Positions 51,628 through 60,655 of a stretch of DNA of 64,000 nt are shown piece after piece; position 1 is the stretch's first letter; each line of letters begins with the position of its first letter. This stretch comes from Bacillota bacterium. GTDB lineage: Bacteria > Bacillota > Clostridia > Lachnospirales > Lachnospiraceae. Below the pieces are notes generated by a model. It was not told the origin of the DNA, ran no database searches, and was given only the letters and a program-made list of their open reading frames with translations. The DNA lies in NCBI GenBank assembly GCA_023393095.1, contig JAEWMT010000094.1:1-64000 (forward strand). Reading direction: 5' to 3'. A program made the translations under genes and the position numbers.

Positions 51628-51840
51628 GGGGCTGTCGCATTTTAGGCATATATGATATAAGGTACTCCGCATAATCTCCACACACACAGGTTGGAAGACA
51701 CATTCTCGATTTTGTATGTCATATTCGTACATAAATGTTCGTATTTGACATACAAAATAGAAAACATGTCTTCCAAACAGTGCATTAAGGAGATTATGCG
51801 GAGTACCTTATATCACTGTAGGTTATTTTGCGACAGCCTC
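51628..51840. repeat. MITE-like palindromic repeat, long copy
   Basis: Terminal inverted repeats of about 50 bp: GGGGCTGTCGCATTTTAGG at the left and the complement of TTATTTTGCGACAGCCTC at the right, with inner arms GGTACTCCGCATAATCTCC / GGAGATTATGCGGAGTACC perfectly paired. A central part (GGAAGACACATTCTCGATTT ... GTCTTCC) makes a second stem. No reading frame inside. Short (6009-6093) and diverged (43590-43790) copies occur in the window. Confidence 0.85.
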
Positions 51841-51967
51841 ATATTCATTGATTTACGTTAATGATGACATGTGTTGGGCAAACCTCGTACTTCGTAAGAA
51901 ATTTCAATGTTAAAACATTATACTTCGCTTAATAACATCAATATATAAGTAGATAAAATAATAGAAA

Positions 51968-52036
51968 CAGGGTGCCGCTCAATTAAAGTATTTTATTATA
52001 CTATCTTTAGTGAGTGGCACCCTGATTTTTATTTTA
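51968..52036. terminator. Bidirectional terminator
   Basis: CAGGGTGCCGCTCA pairs with TGAGTGGCACCCTG (one mismatch), followed by TTTTTATTTT on the plus side and T-rich sequence on the minus side. It lies between the convergent exporter operon and the VOC gene. Confidence 0.8.
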
Positions 52037-52054
52037 AATATAAATAATTATTGA

Positions 52055-52435
52055 TTATGCCTGACTATGAGCATCGCCAATCTCCAATATATGGCCATCC
52101 GGATCATATATGCGGATTACACTTTCTCCCCATTCATACTTACGAATTTCATGAATAAAAGTCACCTGTTCCTCTTTCAGTTTGCGATTAAAGCCTTCCA
52201 AATCTGAAGTAGTAAAATAGAAATCAACATTATCATGCCCCATCTTCTCCCCATAATAGGGTTTGTTAATATATTGATAAAACAGGTCTGCTTTATGTAT
52301 TGCAAAGTTATCTTGAAACAGTATGAAACTGTCAAATCCCTTACAAATCGTAAGTCCGATAATATCTGCATAAAAATGCTTGGAAGCCTCAATGTCCTTT
52401 ACCAGGGCTATACTGTGTCTGTAGCTTATCTCCAT
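52055..52435 (-). CDS. VOC-family (glyoxalase/dioxygenase fold) protein
   Basis: The 126-residue protein has the paired beta-alpha-beta layout of the VOC superfamily: YRHSIALVKDIEASKHFYAD near the N-terminus, DLEGFNRKLKEEQVTFIHEI, and GESVIRIYDPDGHILEIGDA near the C-terminus with the conserved DPDGH-E. The metal ligands His (YRHSIAL) and Glu (ILEIG) are present. Substrate is not evident; members include antibiotic-binding proteins and glyoxalases. Stands alone. Confidence 0.9.
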   Translation of the reverse strand: MEISYRHSIALVKDIEASKHFYADIIGLTICKGFDSFILFQDNFAIHKADLFYQYINKPYYGEKMGHDNVDFYFTTSDLEGFNRKLKEEQVTFIHEIRKYEWGESVIRIYDPDGHILEIGDAHSQA

Positions 52436-52673
52436 ATTATTGATATCCTCCCCTAATCATTTTAGGTAATTGAGAAACTATATCGTCTTTGTCATTGTGT
52501 ACATAGCAGATACATATTACTCCGCTGCAATGCTTCCTTCGAGGATGCATTATCTATAATTTATGGGTTTCACAATTATCTAATTATATCTGTATAAAAT
52601 AATTAAATAATATTTTATCATATTAAAGCAAACTATGCTATATTCAACACCACACTTAATCAGATTTATGTGA

Positions 52674-55031
52674 TTACTGGAACAGTTCACAGGGAGTTAT
52701 TTTCCTAACAGATCTGGAAACAACGGCCGTTACGATAACGGAAAACAGGGAAATCGCCAAAAAGGTACTTATGATTAGCATCGGGCTGATCTGAAAATGA
52801 CTATTCTGAATACTTCCTGCAATTGATAGCAAGTAAGCCAATATGGGGTTGATTAAGAACATTGCTGCCATAGTCCCAACGAAAGTCCCAAGAACGCAGA
52901 CAGGGAAAAAGCTGCATATTACTTGTAAAATTAACTGTTTTGTTGTATAACCAAGGGCTTTTGAGACTCCAATTCGTACTCTTTCCTTAATTAGCTTTAT
53001 TTTTATCAATAAATATAAAATAAGGGAAATGATACATAAGGTAACGACAATACAACCGATACAAAGAGCAGTAATGGAACGATTAAAGGAATCCAGTATT
53101 GTATCATATTCCTCCTCCATGTTATTTACATTAAGCGGTATATCGGAATACTTTTTTTCAATCGCTTTTGTCACCGATTTTATATCATTACTGCTGTTGA
53201 GATAAACATACAGGTCGGAGGGTATATATGCTGGATTAATTCTTTTCATCCCTTCTTCTGTAATACAGGCGCCCTTTCCTAGATTATTAATTTGCTGTGT
53301 GATTCCAACAATAAAGTAATCCTTCTTCCCTTCATTTCCCTGTAGGGCTATCGCATCCCCAAGCTCTGCATGCAATTGTTTCAGAACAAGTGTGGTTACT
53401 GCAATTTCGTTGTCATGCTCCGGATATTTTCCTTTTACTATGGTATTAATCTTAAGCTGACTAAAATCGTTGCATACGGAAACCGCCGGTGTTATTTCCT
53501 CATTGTCCTTATATAACGTCTTCCTGTTTATTGAAAGCCGAATTGTCTTACTGACTTTATCCATATGGCTAATTTCATTAAATACTTTGATGGAATCTTC
53601 TCCGATATAATTTATCGTAAGATGTGACTTTTCCAAACCTATTAGTCTAAGCATTGAAGTATTGTCTACAATGAAATTAAAATCAGCAGTAAATGCAAAG
53701 ACGCAGACGAAGGACATTAATGTGACAATAATGAAAATCGTAATATTCTGTTTCATGTTATGCATTAAGGATTTTAATCCCACCGCTATATTTACATTCC
53801 AATTATTCTTACATAATGGTAAATAGTTTTTCTTGAAATTATGCGTATCAATACCACTTCGCAAAGCGATGATTGGTGTAATCTTCTTTATTTTAGCAGA
53901 GGTTATATAGGTAATTGTCGTTACCAAAAGCATAATCGCTGTAATATTAATCAAAACGGCAGTAAGATTAGCGTTACTGTTCCATGCCAATCCAATGGAA
54001 GAGGAAACCATGTTGGTTATGATACCTTCCCCAGAGATAGCGATAATAACTCCTATGATAACACCAACAAAGGTTATCAGGGCAAACTGAAGCACCGTAC
54101 CAAATACAAGCTCCCGACCCGTATACCCCAAAGCCTCCATGGAACCGATATTCTTAATATTTCCTTCGATATATGTTACAACGGCAAAGCGGATTACCGT
54201 CAGGGCAATCAACATGATAATTGCTGAGAAGACGATAAGAATTACCATAATGATGGTAAAAAAGATGCTTACCCCCACTTTCATGGAATTGTAGTCCAAT
54301 ACATTAATTAAGCTGATTGACTCAGGAATCTCCAGATTCAATTTCTTAATAAATTGATCATGATACTGTTTTGTATCTGTAAGTGGGTTCATGCTTGTCT
54401 TTATGAGAAAATACTTTGAGTCATTTTCCTCATTATATAATTTGTTAAATTCATTATCAAATACATAGCATTTATAATAAGAAAAATTACTTGGAACAGC
54501 GAACATAATATCTTCTGCAAATCCATAGATTACAAATTCGTGAACATTTCCATCATAGGTAATAGTTAATTTATCTCCCGTTTTATAACCTTTGGCAACC
54601 TTTAGATAATATGGTAAGATGATAGAGTTTGAAAGCTTTTTATCCCCTTGATCTAATATTTTCAGCTTGGATATCTTTTCGGAATCATCCGCATTCAGTA
54701 TTACACAACCCATGGACTGGCTTTTCTCCTTCATGGTTGTGTTCTGAAATTCTGATGGAGCTGATACTGCTTTTACCTGTTCCATCTGATTAAATTCATC
54801 CATTTTATCTAATAGCCCAAGTATCGGAGTTTCATATTTGAAAGGTGCAAAAACAGTAAAATCCGAACCGTTTAACTCCTTATTTTTATCGTCCAGGAAC
54901 GAATTCATTTCCATTAATACGCTGGTGCCAATGTAAAGCAGCATTGCCGCAAATATAATTAAGACCACCAAAGTAAAGGTCATACTCTTGTTTTTTCTAA
55001 TATTACTTCTTGCAATCATAAAAAGTTTCAT
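52674..55031 (-). CDS. FtsX-type ABC transporter permease with two domains
   Basis: Start 55031 is chosen (785 residues) since GGAGGGATTAT precedes this ATG and not the one at 55076. It has one N-terminal helix, a large outside region, three helices (about 250-380), then a second copy of the same design: a helix, outside domain, and three helices at the end (SLILYLLIKIKLIKERVRIG). Each half has an FtsX/MacB core (NIGSMEALGYTGRELVFGTV and RIGVSKALGYTTKQLILQVI). It belongs with the ATPase at 57350. Typical of Firmicute peptide-resistance or lipid-related exporters (inference). Confidence 0.88.
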   Translation of the reverse strand: MKLFMIARSNIRKNKSMTFTLVVLIIFAAMLLYIGTSVLMEMNSFLDDKNKELNGSDFTVFAPFKYETPILGLLDKMDEFNQMEQVKAVSAPSEFQNTTMKEKSQSMGCVILNADDSEKISKLKILDQGDKKLSNSIILPYYLKVAKGYKTGDKLTITYDGNVHEFVIYGFAEDIMFAVPSNFSYYKCYVFDNEFNKLYNEENDSKYFLIKTSMNPLTDTKQYHDQFIKKLNLEIPESISLINVLDYNSMKVGVSIFFTIIMVILIVFSAIIMLIALTVIRFAVVTYIEGNIKNIGSMEALGYTGRELVFGTVLQFALITFVGVIIGVIIAISGEGIITNMVSSSIGLAWNSNANLTAVLINITAIMLLVTTITYITSAKIKKITPIIALRSGIDTHNFKKNYLPLCKNNWNVNIAVGLKSLMHNMKQNITIFIIVTLMSFVCVFAFTADFNFIVDNTSMLRLIGLEKSHLTINYIGEDSIKVFNEISHMDKVSKTIRLSINRKTLYKDNEEITPAVSVCNDFSQLKINTIVKGKYPEHDNEIAVTTLVLKQLHAELGDAIALQGNEGKKDYFIVGITQQINNLGKGACITEEGMKRINPAYIPSDLYVYLNSSNDIKSVTKAIEKKYSDIPLNVNNMEEEYDTILDSFNRSITALCIGCIVVTLCIISLILYLLIKIKLIKERVRIGVSKALGYTTKQLILQVICSFFPVCVLGTFVGTMAAMFLINPILAYLLSIAGSIQNSHFQISPMLIISTFLAISLFSVIVTAVVSRSVRKITPCELFQ

Positions 55032-55131
55032 ATAATCCCTCCGCACTTTCCTCATAACATTAACGTCAGAAAACATTTATTTAAATATCATCAAACTTAT
55101 TTAGATTTTTCGATTTGTTAAAAATATTATA

Positions 55132-56385
55132 TTAAAGTTTTAATTTCTGTGGAAAGGCTTCCTTACGAAGGATCCCCCACATCTTATCAATATAAGAAAG
55201 TGTATAGAAATTCTCATAGTAATGATAATAATAAGCTCCTTTTCTTGTCATCACATAAGTTCCGTTGTTTTCAGTAATATAACCGAAACATTTGGCAATC
55301 CATAATTCAAAACGGTATTTACTTTTTAACGGTACACCAAAGAATTCTTCAAAATCCCTCGCGCTAATCCTAGTTGTATAGGCTGTCCAGAAGAGATAAT
55401 AAATCATACGCTGTCGTCTGGTAAACCGAACCGTTAATGATGTTGCTAATTTGCCGGTATTTATAAGCCTTATGTACTCCTTGGCAGAAAATGTATTGAT
55501 TTTAAATCGGTCTTCCAGTAATGTGGTAGCGGAACAACCAAATCCCAGAAAATTATCTCTAGTCATCGAAGAATACTTTTTCCCTTTTTCTGAGGAATAG
55601 GTCCATATGGAATCCCTGGTGTAGCCCTGCTTTTCACAGTAAATTGTAATATCATCCAGCATTTTTCGTTTTTTAGAATTATTTATTTTCTTAACATTGT
55701 GATTTGCAAAGGTAAAATCAATGAATGGGTAGATAGCAATATGATTTGCTCCTTTTTCAAAAGCGGTATCGATATCACGTTTTAACAACTCAAAGGTCTG
55801 ACCGGGTAATGCAAATATAAAATCCATGGAAACAGTATCAAAAGTGACTTCTTTCAGTGCATCAAACATATTATTATAATTGATTTTCTCCCTACCCAGT
55901 ATCTCTAAAAAGTCATCCTGAAAAGATTGAATTCCTATACTGATTTTCGTAATGCCTGACTCCTTTAGCTTTCTTAAGCAATCGACGGTAACCTCCTGAG
56001 GATGAAGCTCTATTCCAATGCCCTGCTTTATCTCAAAATGAGCTTGTGTCGCATGAATTATCTCAATTAATCTGTCTGCTGCCAGTGCAGGTGATCCTCC
56101 ACCAAAGTATAGACTGGTTACCACCTTTTTCTGTGATCCTTGTTTACCAACATAATTTATCTCTTTTATCAGTGCGTCTATATAATCTTCACATAGCTGA
56201 GCATCGTATTTCACTTTGCAGTACGGACAGAAGCTACATAGCTTCCTGCAAAATGGGATATGAATATACAACCCAAGATTATTTGTATTCGTATAAAATA
56301 ACTCATTATCATTCTCATTCGTAAACAGAAACGGCTTTGTTGATCTTGTAAGCCACATTCTAGTTGCGGTTGTAATAGGATTCAT
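55132..56385 (-). CDS. HemN-like radical SAM protein
   Basis: The 417-residue protein has the radical SAM motif CxxxCxxC at about residues 46-53 (IPFCRKLCSFCPYC, with a fourth Cys), then LYFGGGSPALAADRL, where HemN has GGGTP, then SIGIQSFQDDFLEILGR and MDFIFALPGQTFELL. The C-terminal HemN_C-like domain follows. It is not a typical HemW: the N-terminal 35-residue extension and the context differ. It shares an operon with another radical SAM protein, an ABC ATPase and a large permease. Substrate unknown. Confidence 0.82.
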   Translation of the reverse strand: MNPITTATRMWLTRSTKPFLFTNENDNELFYTNTNNLGLYIHIPFCRKLCSFCPYCKVKYDAQLCEDYIDALIKEINYVGKQGSQKKVVTSLYFGGGSPALAADRLIEIIHATQAHFEIKQGIGIELHPQEVTVDCLRKLKESGITKISIGIQSFQDDFLEILGREKINYNNMFDALKEVTFDTVSMDFIFALPGQTFELLKRDIDTAFEKGANHIAIYPFIDFTFANHNVKKINNSKKRKMLDDITIYCEKQGYTRDSIWTYSSEKGKKYSSMTRDNFLGFGCSATTLLEDRFKINTFSAKEYIRLINTGKLATSLTVRFTRRQRMIYYLFWTAYTTRISARDFEEFFGVPLKSKYRFELWIAKCFGYITENNGTYVMTRKGAYYYHYYENFYTLSYIDKMWGILRKEAFPQKLKL

Positions 56386-56428
56386 TTCAAACTCCGTTCT
56401 GCCGTCTTTCGACGGTATAAAAAATTCA

Positions 56429-57331
56429 CTATAGGTATCTTAAGTATGTTGTAAGCATTTCAAAGATTACACGAAGCTTTCCGCTGAAAATTAACGAATA
56501 TTCGGCAGCGAAGAAGTAACCACACTTCTCACATAATCCAGGTACCTCAATACATCTTCCGCAGGTTGATATTTTTCCATTTTCAATTACAACGCATTGA
56601 TGGCATGGTACCCGAAAGCTGTTATTCGTAATATAGCGGAAAGCACTTTTTAAATTGAAAATGGGATAGCCCCTTTTCATCATCTGCTTGATTGTCTGAC
56701 AGCATTTCTCTTTTTCCATAACAGTCAGTGCAAGATGCTTCGTTTCTGGATAGGGAGTATGAAAATTAAAGGATACTGCGCGTACATTTTTATGCTGTTT
56801 AGCGACTTTACCCACACTTTCTATGGTACTCTTATTGATCTGGTTGATCGCCATATAAAGACAAATATTATCCGCTGTGGCATGATCGATATTATTAATA
56901 ATCGCATCATAGGTATCTCCTCGAATCATGTTATGCGCTTTCTTATCACCGTCAAGGCTAAGCAATATAAGATCTGCTTCCGGCAAATCAAGCTTAAATG
57001 TGCCATTGGTAACCACATTTACAATCAGAAATCCCATTTTCTTTGCTTCCTTTACCAGATCCCTGATGGTTTTGTCCCCATCCTTCCATAGAAAGGTTTC
57101 ACCACCGCAAAAGAACAGAATGCGAATACCTTTTTTATATAACAGCTTCATCTCCGCCTTAATCTGATGATACGGATAGATCTTAGCAGTAATGTTATTA
57201 ACAGAACAATGCTTACAAGATAAATTGCATTGATCCGTTACTATAATCGTGCCGAGAATTGGCGCTTTGCGTTTAAATAAAATGGTGCTTATCCCGAATA
57301 CAGAAAATTTAAATATGTGCTGTACTTTCAT
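56429..57331 (-). CDS. Radical SAM protein with Cys-rich SPASM-like tail
   Basis: The 300-residue protein has the radical SAM cysteines Cys35-Cys39-Cys42 (VTDQCNLSCKHCSVNN), GGETFLWKDGDK (the glycine-rich SAM-binding part) and NVVTNGTFKLDL. The C-terminal region has six Cys in CxxC pairs (VPCHQC, STCGRC, LCEKC), suggesting an auxiliary iron-sulphur cluster as in SPASM/twitch enzymes, which often modify peptides. AAGGAGG precedes the ATG. No precursor peptide gene was found in the operon. It follows the ABC ATPase by 18 nt. Confidence 0.83.
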   Translation of the reverse strand: MKVQHIFKFSVFGISTILFKRKAPILGTIIVTDQCNLSCKHCSVNNITAKIYPYHQIKAEMKLLYKKGIRILFFCGGETFLWKDGDKTIRDLVKEAKKMGFLIVNVVTNGTFKLDLPEADLILLSLDGDKKAHNMIRGDTYDAIINNIDHATADNICLYMAINQINKSTIESVGKVAKQHKNVRAVSFNFHTPYPETKHLALTVMEKEKCCQTIKQMMKRGYPIFNLKSAFRYITNNSFRVPCHQCVVIENGKISTCGRCIEVPGLCEKCGYFFAAEYSLIFSGKLRVIFEMLTTYLRYL

Positions 57332-57349
57332 ACCCCCACCTCCTTGGCT

Positions 57350-58105
57350 TTACCATCCCATTCTCTCAAGGAATTTTCTTAAAGTATCATGACGCTCGGT
57401 ATCACCCTTTACATACATTCCAAGATTTAGTTCATCTATGATAATTCCATCCTTCAGGTAGAGTATCCGATTCGCTCTTCTGGCAGTTTTCATATCATGA
57501 GTTACCATGACGATACTCTGCCCCTCGCGGTTGATCTCAGTCATAACATCCAATACATTCGTCGCATTCTGTGAATTTAAAGCACCGGTCGGCTCATCCG
57601 CAAATACGATTTCCGGCGAGTTAATTAGAGCCCTTACAATAGCAACCCTCTGAGCTTCTCCGCCGGATAACTGGCTCGGAAATTTATTGTAGCATTCCGC
57701 GTCAAGTCCAACAGCCTGAAGCAACTTCTCTGCCTTCTTTTTTAGCACTTTTCTATCCTTATTTACTAAAAGTCCGCTGATCATGATATTATCCATCACA
57801 CTCATTGTGTCATTCAGATACATCTGCTGAAATACAAATCCGCAGTGTCTGCGGCGGAAAATAGCAAGCTTATCGTTATTAAATTTACTGATTTCCTCAC
57901 TACGGTAATGAATGGTTCCAAGTGTTGGTTTATCCATACCTGATAGCGCATACAACAGTGTTGATTTACCCGAACCTGAATTCCCCATAATTACAGTAAA
58001 ATCACCTTCATATATTTTTATATTTAGATTTCTTAATACATGTTGCAAAACACTTCCGCTTGAATAGGATTTGCACAAGTTATTTGCTTCTAAGATCTGA
58101 TTCAT
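57350..58105 (-). CDS. ABC transporter ATP-binding protein, MacB/LolD type
   Basis: The 251-residue ATPase has Walker A GNSGSGKST, Q-loop FVFQQMYLND, signature LSGGEAQRVAIVR, Walker B IVFADEPTG and switch His VMVTHDMKT. It begins the operon with the two radical SAM proteins and the 785-residue permease. GGAGGGAA precedes the ATG, right after a hairpin with a T-tract. Confidence 0.93.
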   Translation of the reverse strand: MNQILEANNLCKSYSSGSVLQHVLRNLNIKIYEGDFTVIMGNSGSGKSTLLYALSGMDKPTLGTIHYRSEEISKFNNDKLAIFRRRHCGFVFQQMYLNDTMSVMDNIMISGLLVNKDRKVLKKKAEKLLQAVGLDAECYNKFPSQLSGGEAQRVAIVRALINSPEIVFADEPTGALNSQNATNVLDVMTEINREGQSIVMVTHDMKTARRANRILYLKDGIIIDELNLGMYVKGDTERHDTLRKFLERMGW

Positions 58106-58121
58106 ACTTTCCCTCCATTAT

Positions 58122-58163
58122 AAAAAAGACTATAAGATCACAACACTGCAATCTTATAGTCTT
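58122..58163 (-). promoter_or_regulatory. Hairpin at the start of the ABC-radical SAM operon
   Basis: Minus strand AAGACTATAAGAT pairs perfectly with ATCTTATAGTCTT around 12 nt and is followed by TTTTTTATAATGGAGGG, that is, T-run, then the ribosome site. It looks like an intrinsic terminator or attenuator in the leader. Because it begins almost at the predicted start, it could instead be a symmetrical operator. Confidence 0.55.
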
Positions 58164-58227
58164 ATTATAGCTGCTAAATATTAGTAAGTCTTTTTCGAAA
58201 CTTTATTAAATTCTTATCTAATTCTTA
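58164..58227 (-). promoter_or_regulatory. Promoter of the ABC-radical SAM operon with direct repeats
   Basis: Minus strand TATAAT (58169-58164) without a good -35. Upstream TAAGAATT occurs twice with an 11-bp period (58227-58220 and 58216-58209). OmpR-family regulators bind direct repeats of this kind; the two-component system at 59.4-61.3 kb is the likely owner (inference). Confidence 0.5.
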
Positions 58228-58452
58228 AATACCATGTTTTGATGAACTATAAAATTTATTTATGTTGATTAGAGTCAAGAAAAACTTGGATTTTAGTAGA
58301 GAAAATTTTATAAGTATTATTCTCTAGATCATGAGAAATAATTTAATTTTATAAATCCAAAATCAACATTAATGTACTCTTTTTCTCAATTCTAATGACA
58401 TTATAGCAATGCTATTGAAATAATATATTAGTATACTACATAAAGGGAATCA

Positions 58453-58914
58453 GTGAGATGGAGTGAGTCTGTGTACAAAAAGAGCCTATTAGCTATAACT
58501 ATAATTCTTTTTATTGTAGTTATCATCACTATAAAAAATACTTTTGTTAATACCACGGCAAAGCAAGCTGAAGAAAAATCTCAGGATGTATTATATCAAG
58601 ATGTTATCATTACCGCTCTTGCTCCTGTGATTAATAAAGCAGTTATCGACTATTATAAAAATATTTTTACTGAGTCACCTTTATATGATCAAACATCAAT
58701 AAAAATTTTGAATATAGAACGGCCGAATGGCTATCGTACATGGCATTTTATCATCAATATAGAAGTTGAACCATTTATCGGGCCACACATAACGGTGGGA
58801 AAAGACAGGCTTTCAATAGACTTATCATACCCTAATTATCCAGAAGTACTAAAATTTGAGCATGTAGAAGATTATCCGTTACCCGATTACTACAAGCATC
58901 TATATTTACATTGA
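58453..58914 (+). CDS. DUF3888-like membrane-anchored protein
   Basis: A GTG start at 58453 follows AAAGGGA (a GTG at 58471 is also possible). The 153-residue protein has one N-terminal helix (about 10-28) and an outside domain: LYQDVIITALAPVINKAVID YY, then ERPNGYRTWHFIINIEVEPF and GPHITVGKDRLSIDLS, the pattern of DUF3888. Function unknown. It is divergent from the ABC-radical SAM operon and may have no link to it. Confidence 0.7.
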   Translation: MRWSESVYKKSLLAITIILFIVVIITIKNTFVNTTAKQAEEKSQDVLYQDVIITALAPVINKAVIDYYKNIFTESPLYDQTSIKILNIERPNGYRTWHFIINIEVEPFIGPHITVGKDRLSIDLSYPNYPEVLKFEHVEDYPLPDYYKHLYLH

Positions 58915-58935
58915 ATGCTACATCTTTCTGTAGAA

Positions 58936-58972
58936 AGCTTGTTTATAGTCAATTCACTATAAGCAAGCTTAT
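58936..58972 (+). terminator. Possible terminator after the DUF3888-like gene
   Basis: AGCTTGTTTATAGT pairs with ACTATAAGCAAGCT with one mismatch. The T-tract is weak (TATATGTATT), so it may be partial. Confidence 0.5.
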
Positions 58973-59119
58973 ATGTATTAAACTGAAATTAATCTAAACA
59001 ACTATATAATATGGGCTGATAAACGAAAGAATGGATGATATGACTAATCCGGATCATTAGGTAGGGGTATAAAGTATTACATATTTTTGATTCTTAACCC
59101 TAGTTCTTAAAGTAGCGCA

Positions 59120-59407
59120 ATGCTTGATAAAATCAGCATGTAACCTCTATTAAAAACCATCAGTTCTGATATTTTAATTCTAGGCGCCTATGTTAAGTTG
59201 GTCAATTCACTTATGGATTTCGAAGATGGTTAAGGACTGAAAAAGAGCGTGTTTGACGAGTGTAGCGAGGAGTTGCTCTTTTTCAGTCCTGTCCTTACCA
59301 TCTAAGAAAACCATTAGTGAATTCCAACTTTACATCGAAGCCTAGAATAGAAATATCAGAACAGGTGGTTTCTTTATCAAACTAAAATGCTGATTTTATC
59401 AAGCATT
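59120..59407. repeat. 288-bp imperfect palindrome
   Basis: TGCTTGATAAAATCAGCAT (59121-59139) is the inverse complement of the right end (59387-59405). Further inside, CAGTTCTGATATTT pairs with AAATATCAGAAC, CTAGGC with GCCTAG, TTGGTCAATTCACTTATGG with CCATTAGTGAATTCCAA and GGACTGAAAAAGAGC with GCTCTTTTTCAGTCC. The loop is about GTGTTTGACGAGTGTAGCGA. No protein inside. It lies between the DUF3888-like gene and the kinase gene, both of which end toward it. Confidence 0.85.
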
Positions 59408-59422
59408 TACACAATCACTATC

Positions 59423-60655
59423 TCATATTTTCTTAATCGTAAGCTTAACTATAAAACCCTGCTCCGATCTGCATTCAATGCCGCCTTCCATTCCCTCCAT
59501 AAACTGTTTGGCAAGGTATAGACCCAGTCCGGAGCCTGAGTGACTGGAGGTGTTTTTACCCCGATAGAACTTTTCAAATACCAAGGGAAGATCATCCCCT
59601 ATATCTCTGCTGCCATAATCCCTTATCTCAATCTCTATTGAATTGCTATTTTCATGGTAGGTAATATCGATATCCGTATCTGCGTATTTATAGGAATTAT
59701 GAATGATATTATCAAGTACCTGATTCAACCGTAGTTTATCACAATAAATCAGGCAACCCGGCAGTTCATTTCTAATATGAATCTTATTATAATGGTTCAA
59801 GTCCTCAAACATTGGGGGAATGATTGTACTTAATTCCTCCCTAGGTTCTATTTTCAATACCTCAAGCTCCTCGAGCGTTGCATGAAACATATTACTAATT
59901 AATTTATCAATGACATCTGCTTTCTGAAGAATAGTTTGGAGCTTTGCTATGGTGTCTGCATCTTTCACTTTGACTTCCAAAAGCTCACACAAAGCCTTAA
60001 TGGTTGCGACCGGAGTCTTGATATCATGGGATAACTCGGCTACCAGCTCCTTCTTACTTCTATTTGCCTCATACTCCCCCTGTCTTGCTCTTTTAAGCTC
60101 ATCCCTCATCATATCAAAGCTTTCTGTAAATGCACCAAAATAGTTCGCCCGATCCATGGTGAGCGGTATTTCAAGATCCCCCACAGAAATATTACTCGCA
60201 AAGTATTTCAATCTCTGAAACGGATGAATGACCCATCGATAAAGGCAAAAAGTCACTGAATAGATAATCAATAATAAGACCAAGAAAAATATTGCTATGG
60301 AAACAGACAGCTTTTTCTTCAGCTCTAAAAACGTGTTGGAGTTAGCAGGAAATATAATTTTTCCGATCAGCTTATCATCGTCCATATAATCCAAGATGAC
60401 ATCAGAATTACGAATAGCGTGGTAAAGTTCATTGGTGTAATTATCCTTTGACCTTAGGATTATCCTGCAGTCATAACGCTCCTCAATCTCAGGAACCGGT
60501 CTTGTTTTCAAATCATTTTCAATATCCTTATATAAATCATTAACCTCAATGATATCACATGCATTATATTGCTGCGAAGCAATATACCTTTCCATTAGAG
60601 CACAGGTAATGATCAAGCTAAGACTCGATAGGATCAGTATGATTTTTAATTTCAT
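59423..60655 (-). CDS. Sensor histidine kinase
   Basis: Start 60655 overlaps the regulator's stop (ATGA), giving 410 residues. Two membrane helices (about 5-22 and 125-148) bracket an outside domain, followed by a HAMP region. The H-box is ELSHDIKTPVATIKALCELL, N box NQVLDNIIHNSYKYA and G box SGSGLGLYLAKQFM. Together with the preceding regulator it forms a system next to the ABC-radical SAM operon. The signal is unknown. Confidence 0.92.
   Translation of the reverse strand: MKLKIILILSSLSLIITCALMERYIASQQYNACDIIEVNDLYKDIENDLKTRPVPEIEERYDCRIILRSKDNYTNELYHAIRNSDVILDYMDDDKLIGKIIFPANSNTFLELKKKLSVSIAIFFLVLLLIIYSVTFCLYRWVIHPFQRLKYFASNISVGDLEIPLTMDRANYFGAFTESFDMMRDELKRARQGEYEANRSKKELVAELSHDIKTPVATIKALCELLEVKVKDADTIAKLQTILQKADVIDKLISNMFHATLEELEVLKIEPREELSTIIPPMFEDLNHYNKIHIRNELPGCLIYCDKLRLNQVLDNIIHNSYKYADTDIDITYHENSNSIEIEIRDYGSRDIGDDLPLVFEKFYRGKNTSSHSGSGLGLYLAKQFMEGMEGGIECRSEQGFIVKLTIKKI

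Noticed and set aside
53841..54227. Plus-strand frame of 128 codons
   Set aside because: It lies antisense within the well-supported FtsX-type permease gene and shows no domain or ribosome site.
55132..56385. Housekeeping hemW or coproporphyrinogen oxidase
   Set aside because: GGGSP replaces GGGTP, the N-terminus is extended, and the operon includes an ABC transporter and a second radical SAM gene without heme synthesis genes. A HemN-like label is as far as the sequence goes.
58190..58452. Precursor peptide gene for the radical SAM enzymes
   Set aside because: The gap upstream of the operon has only A/T-rich sequence with promoter elements and no short frame with a ribosome site. The gaps inside the operon are too short.
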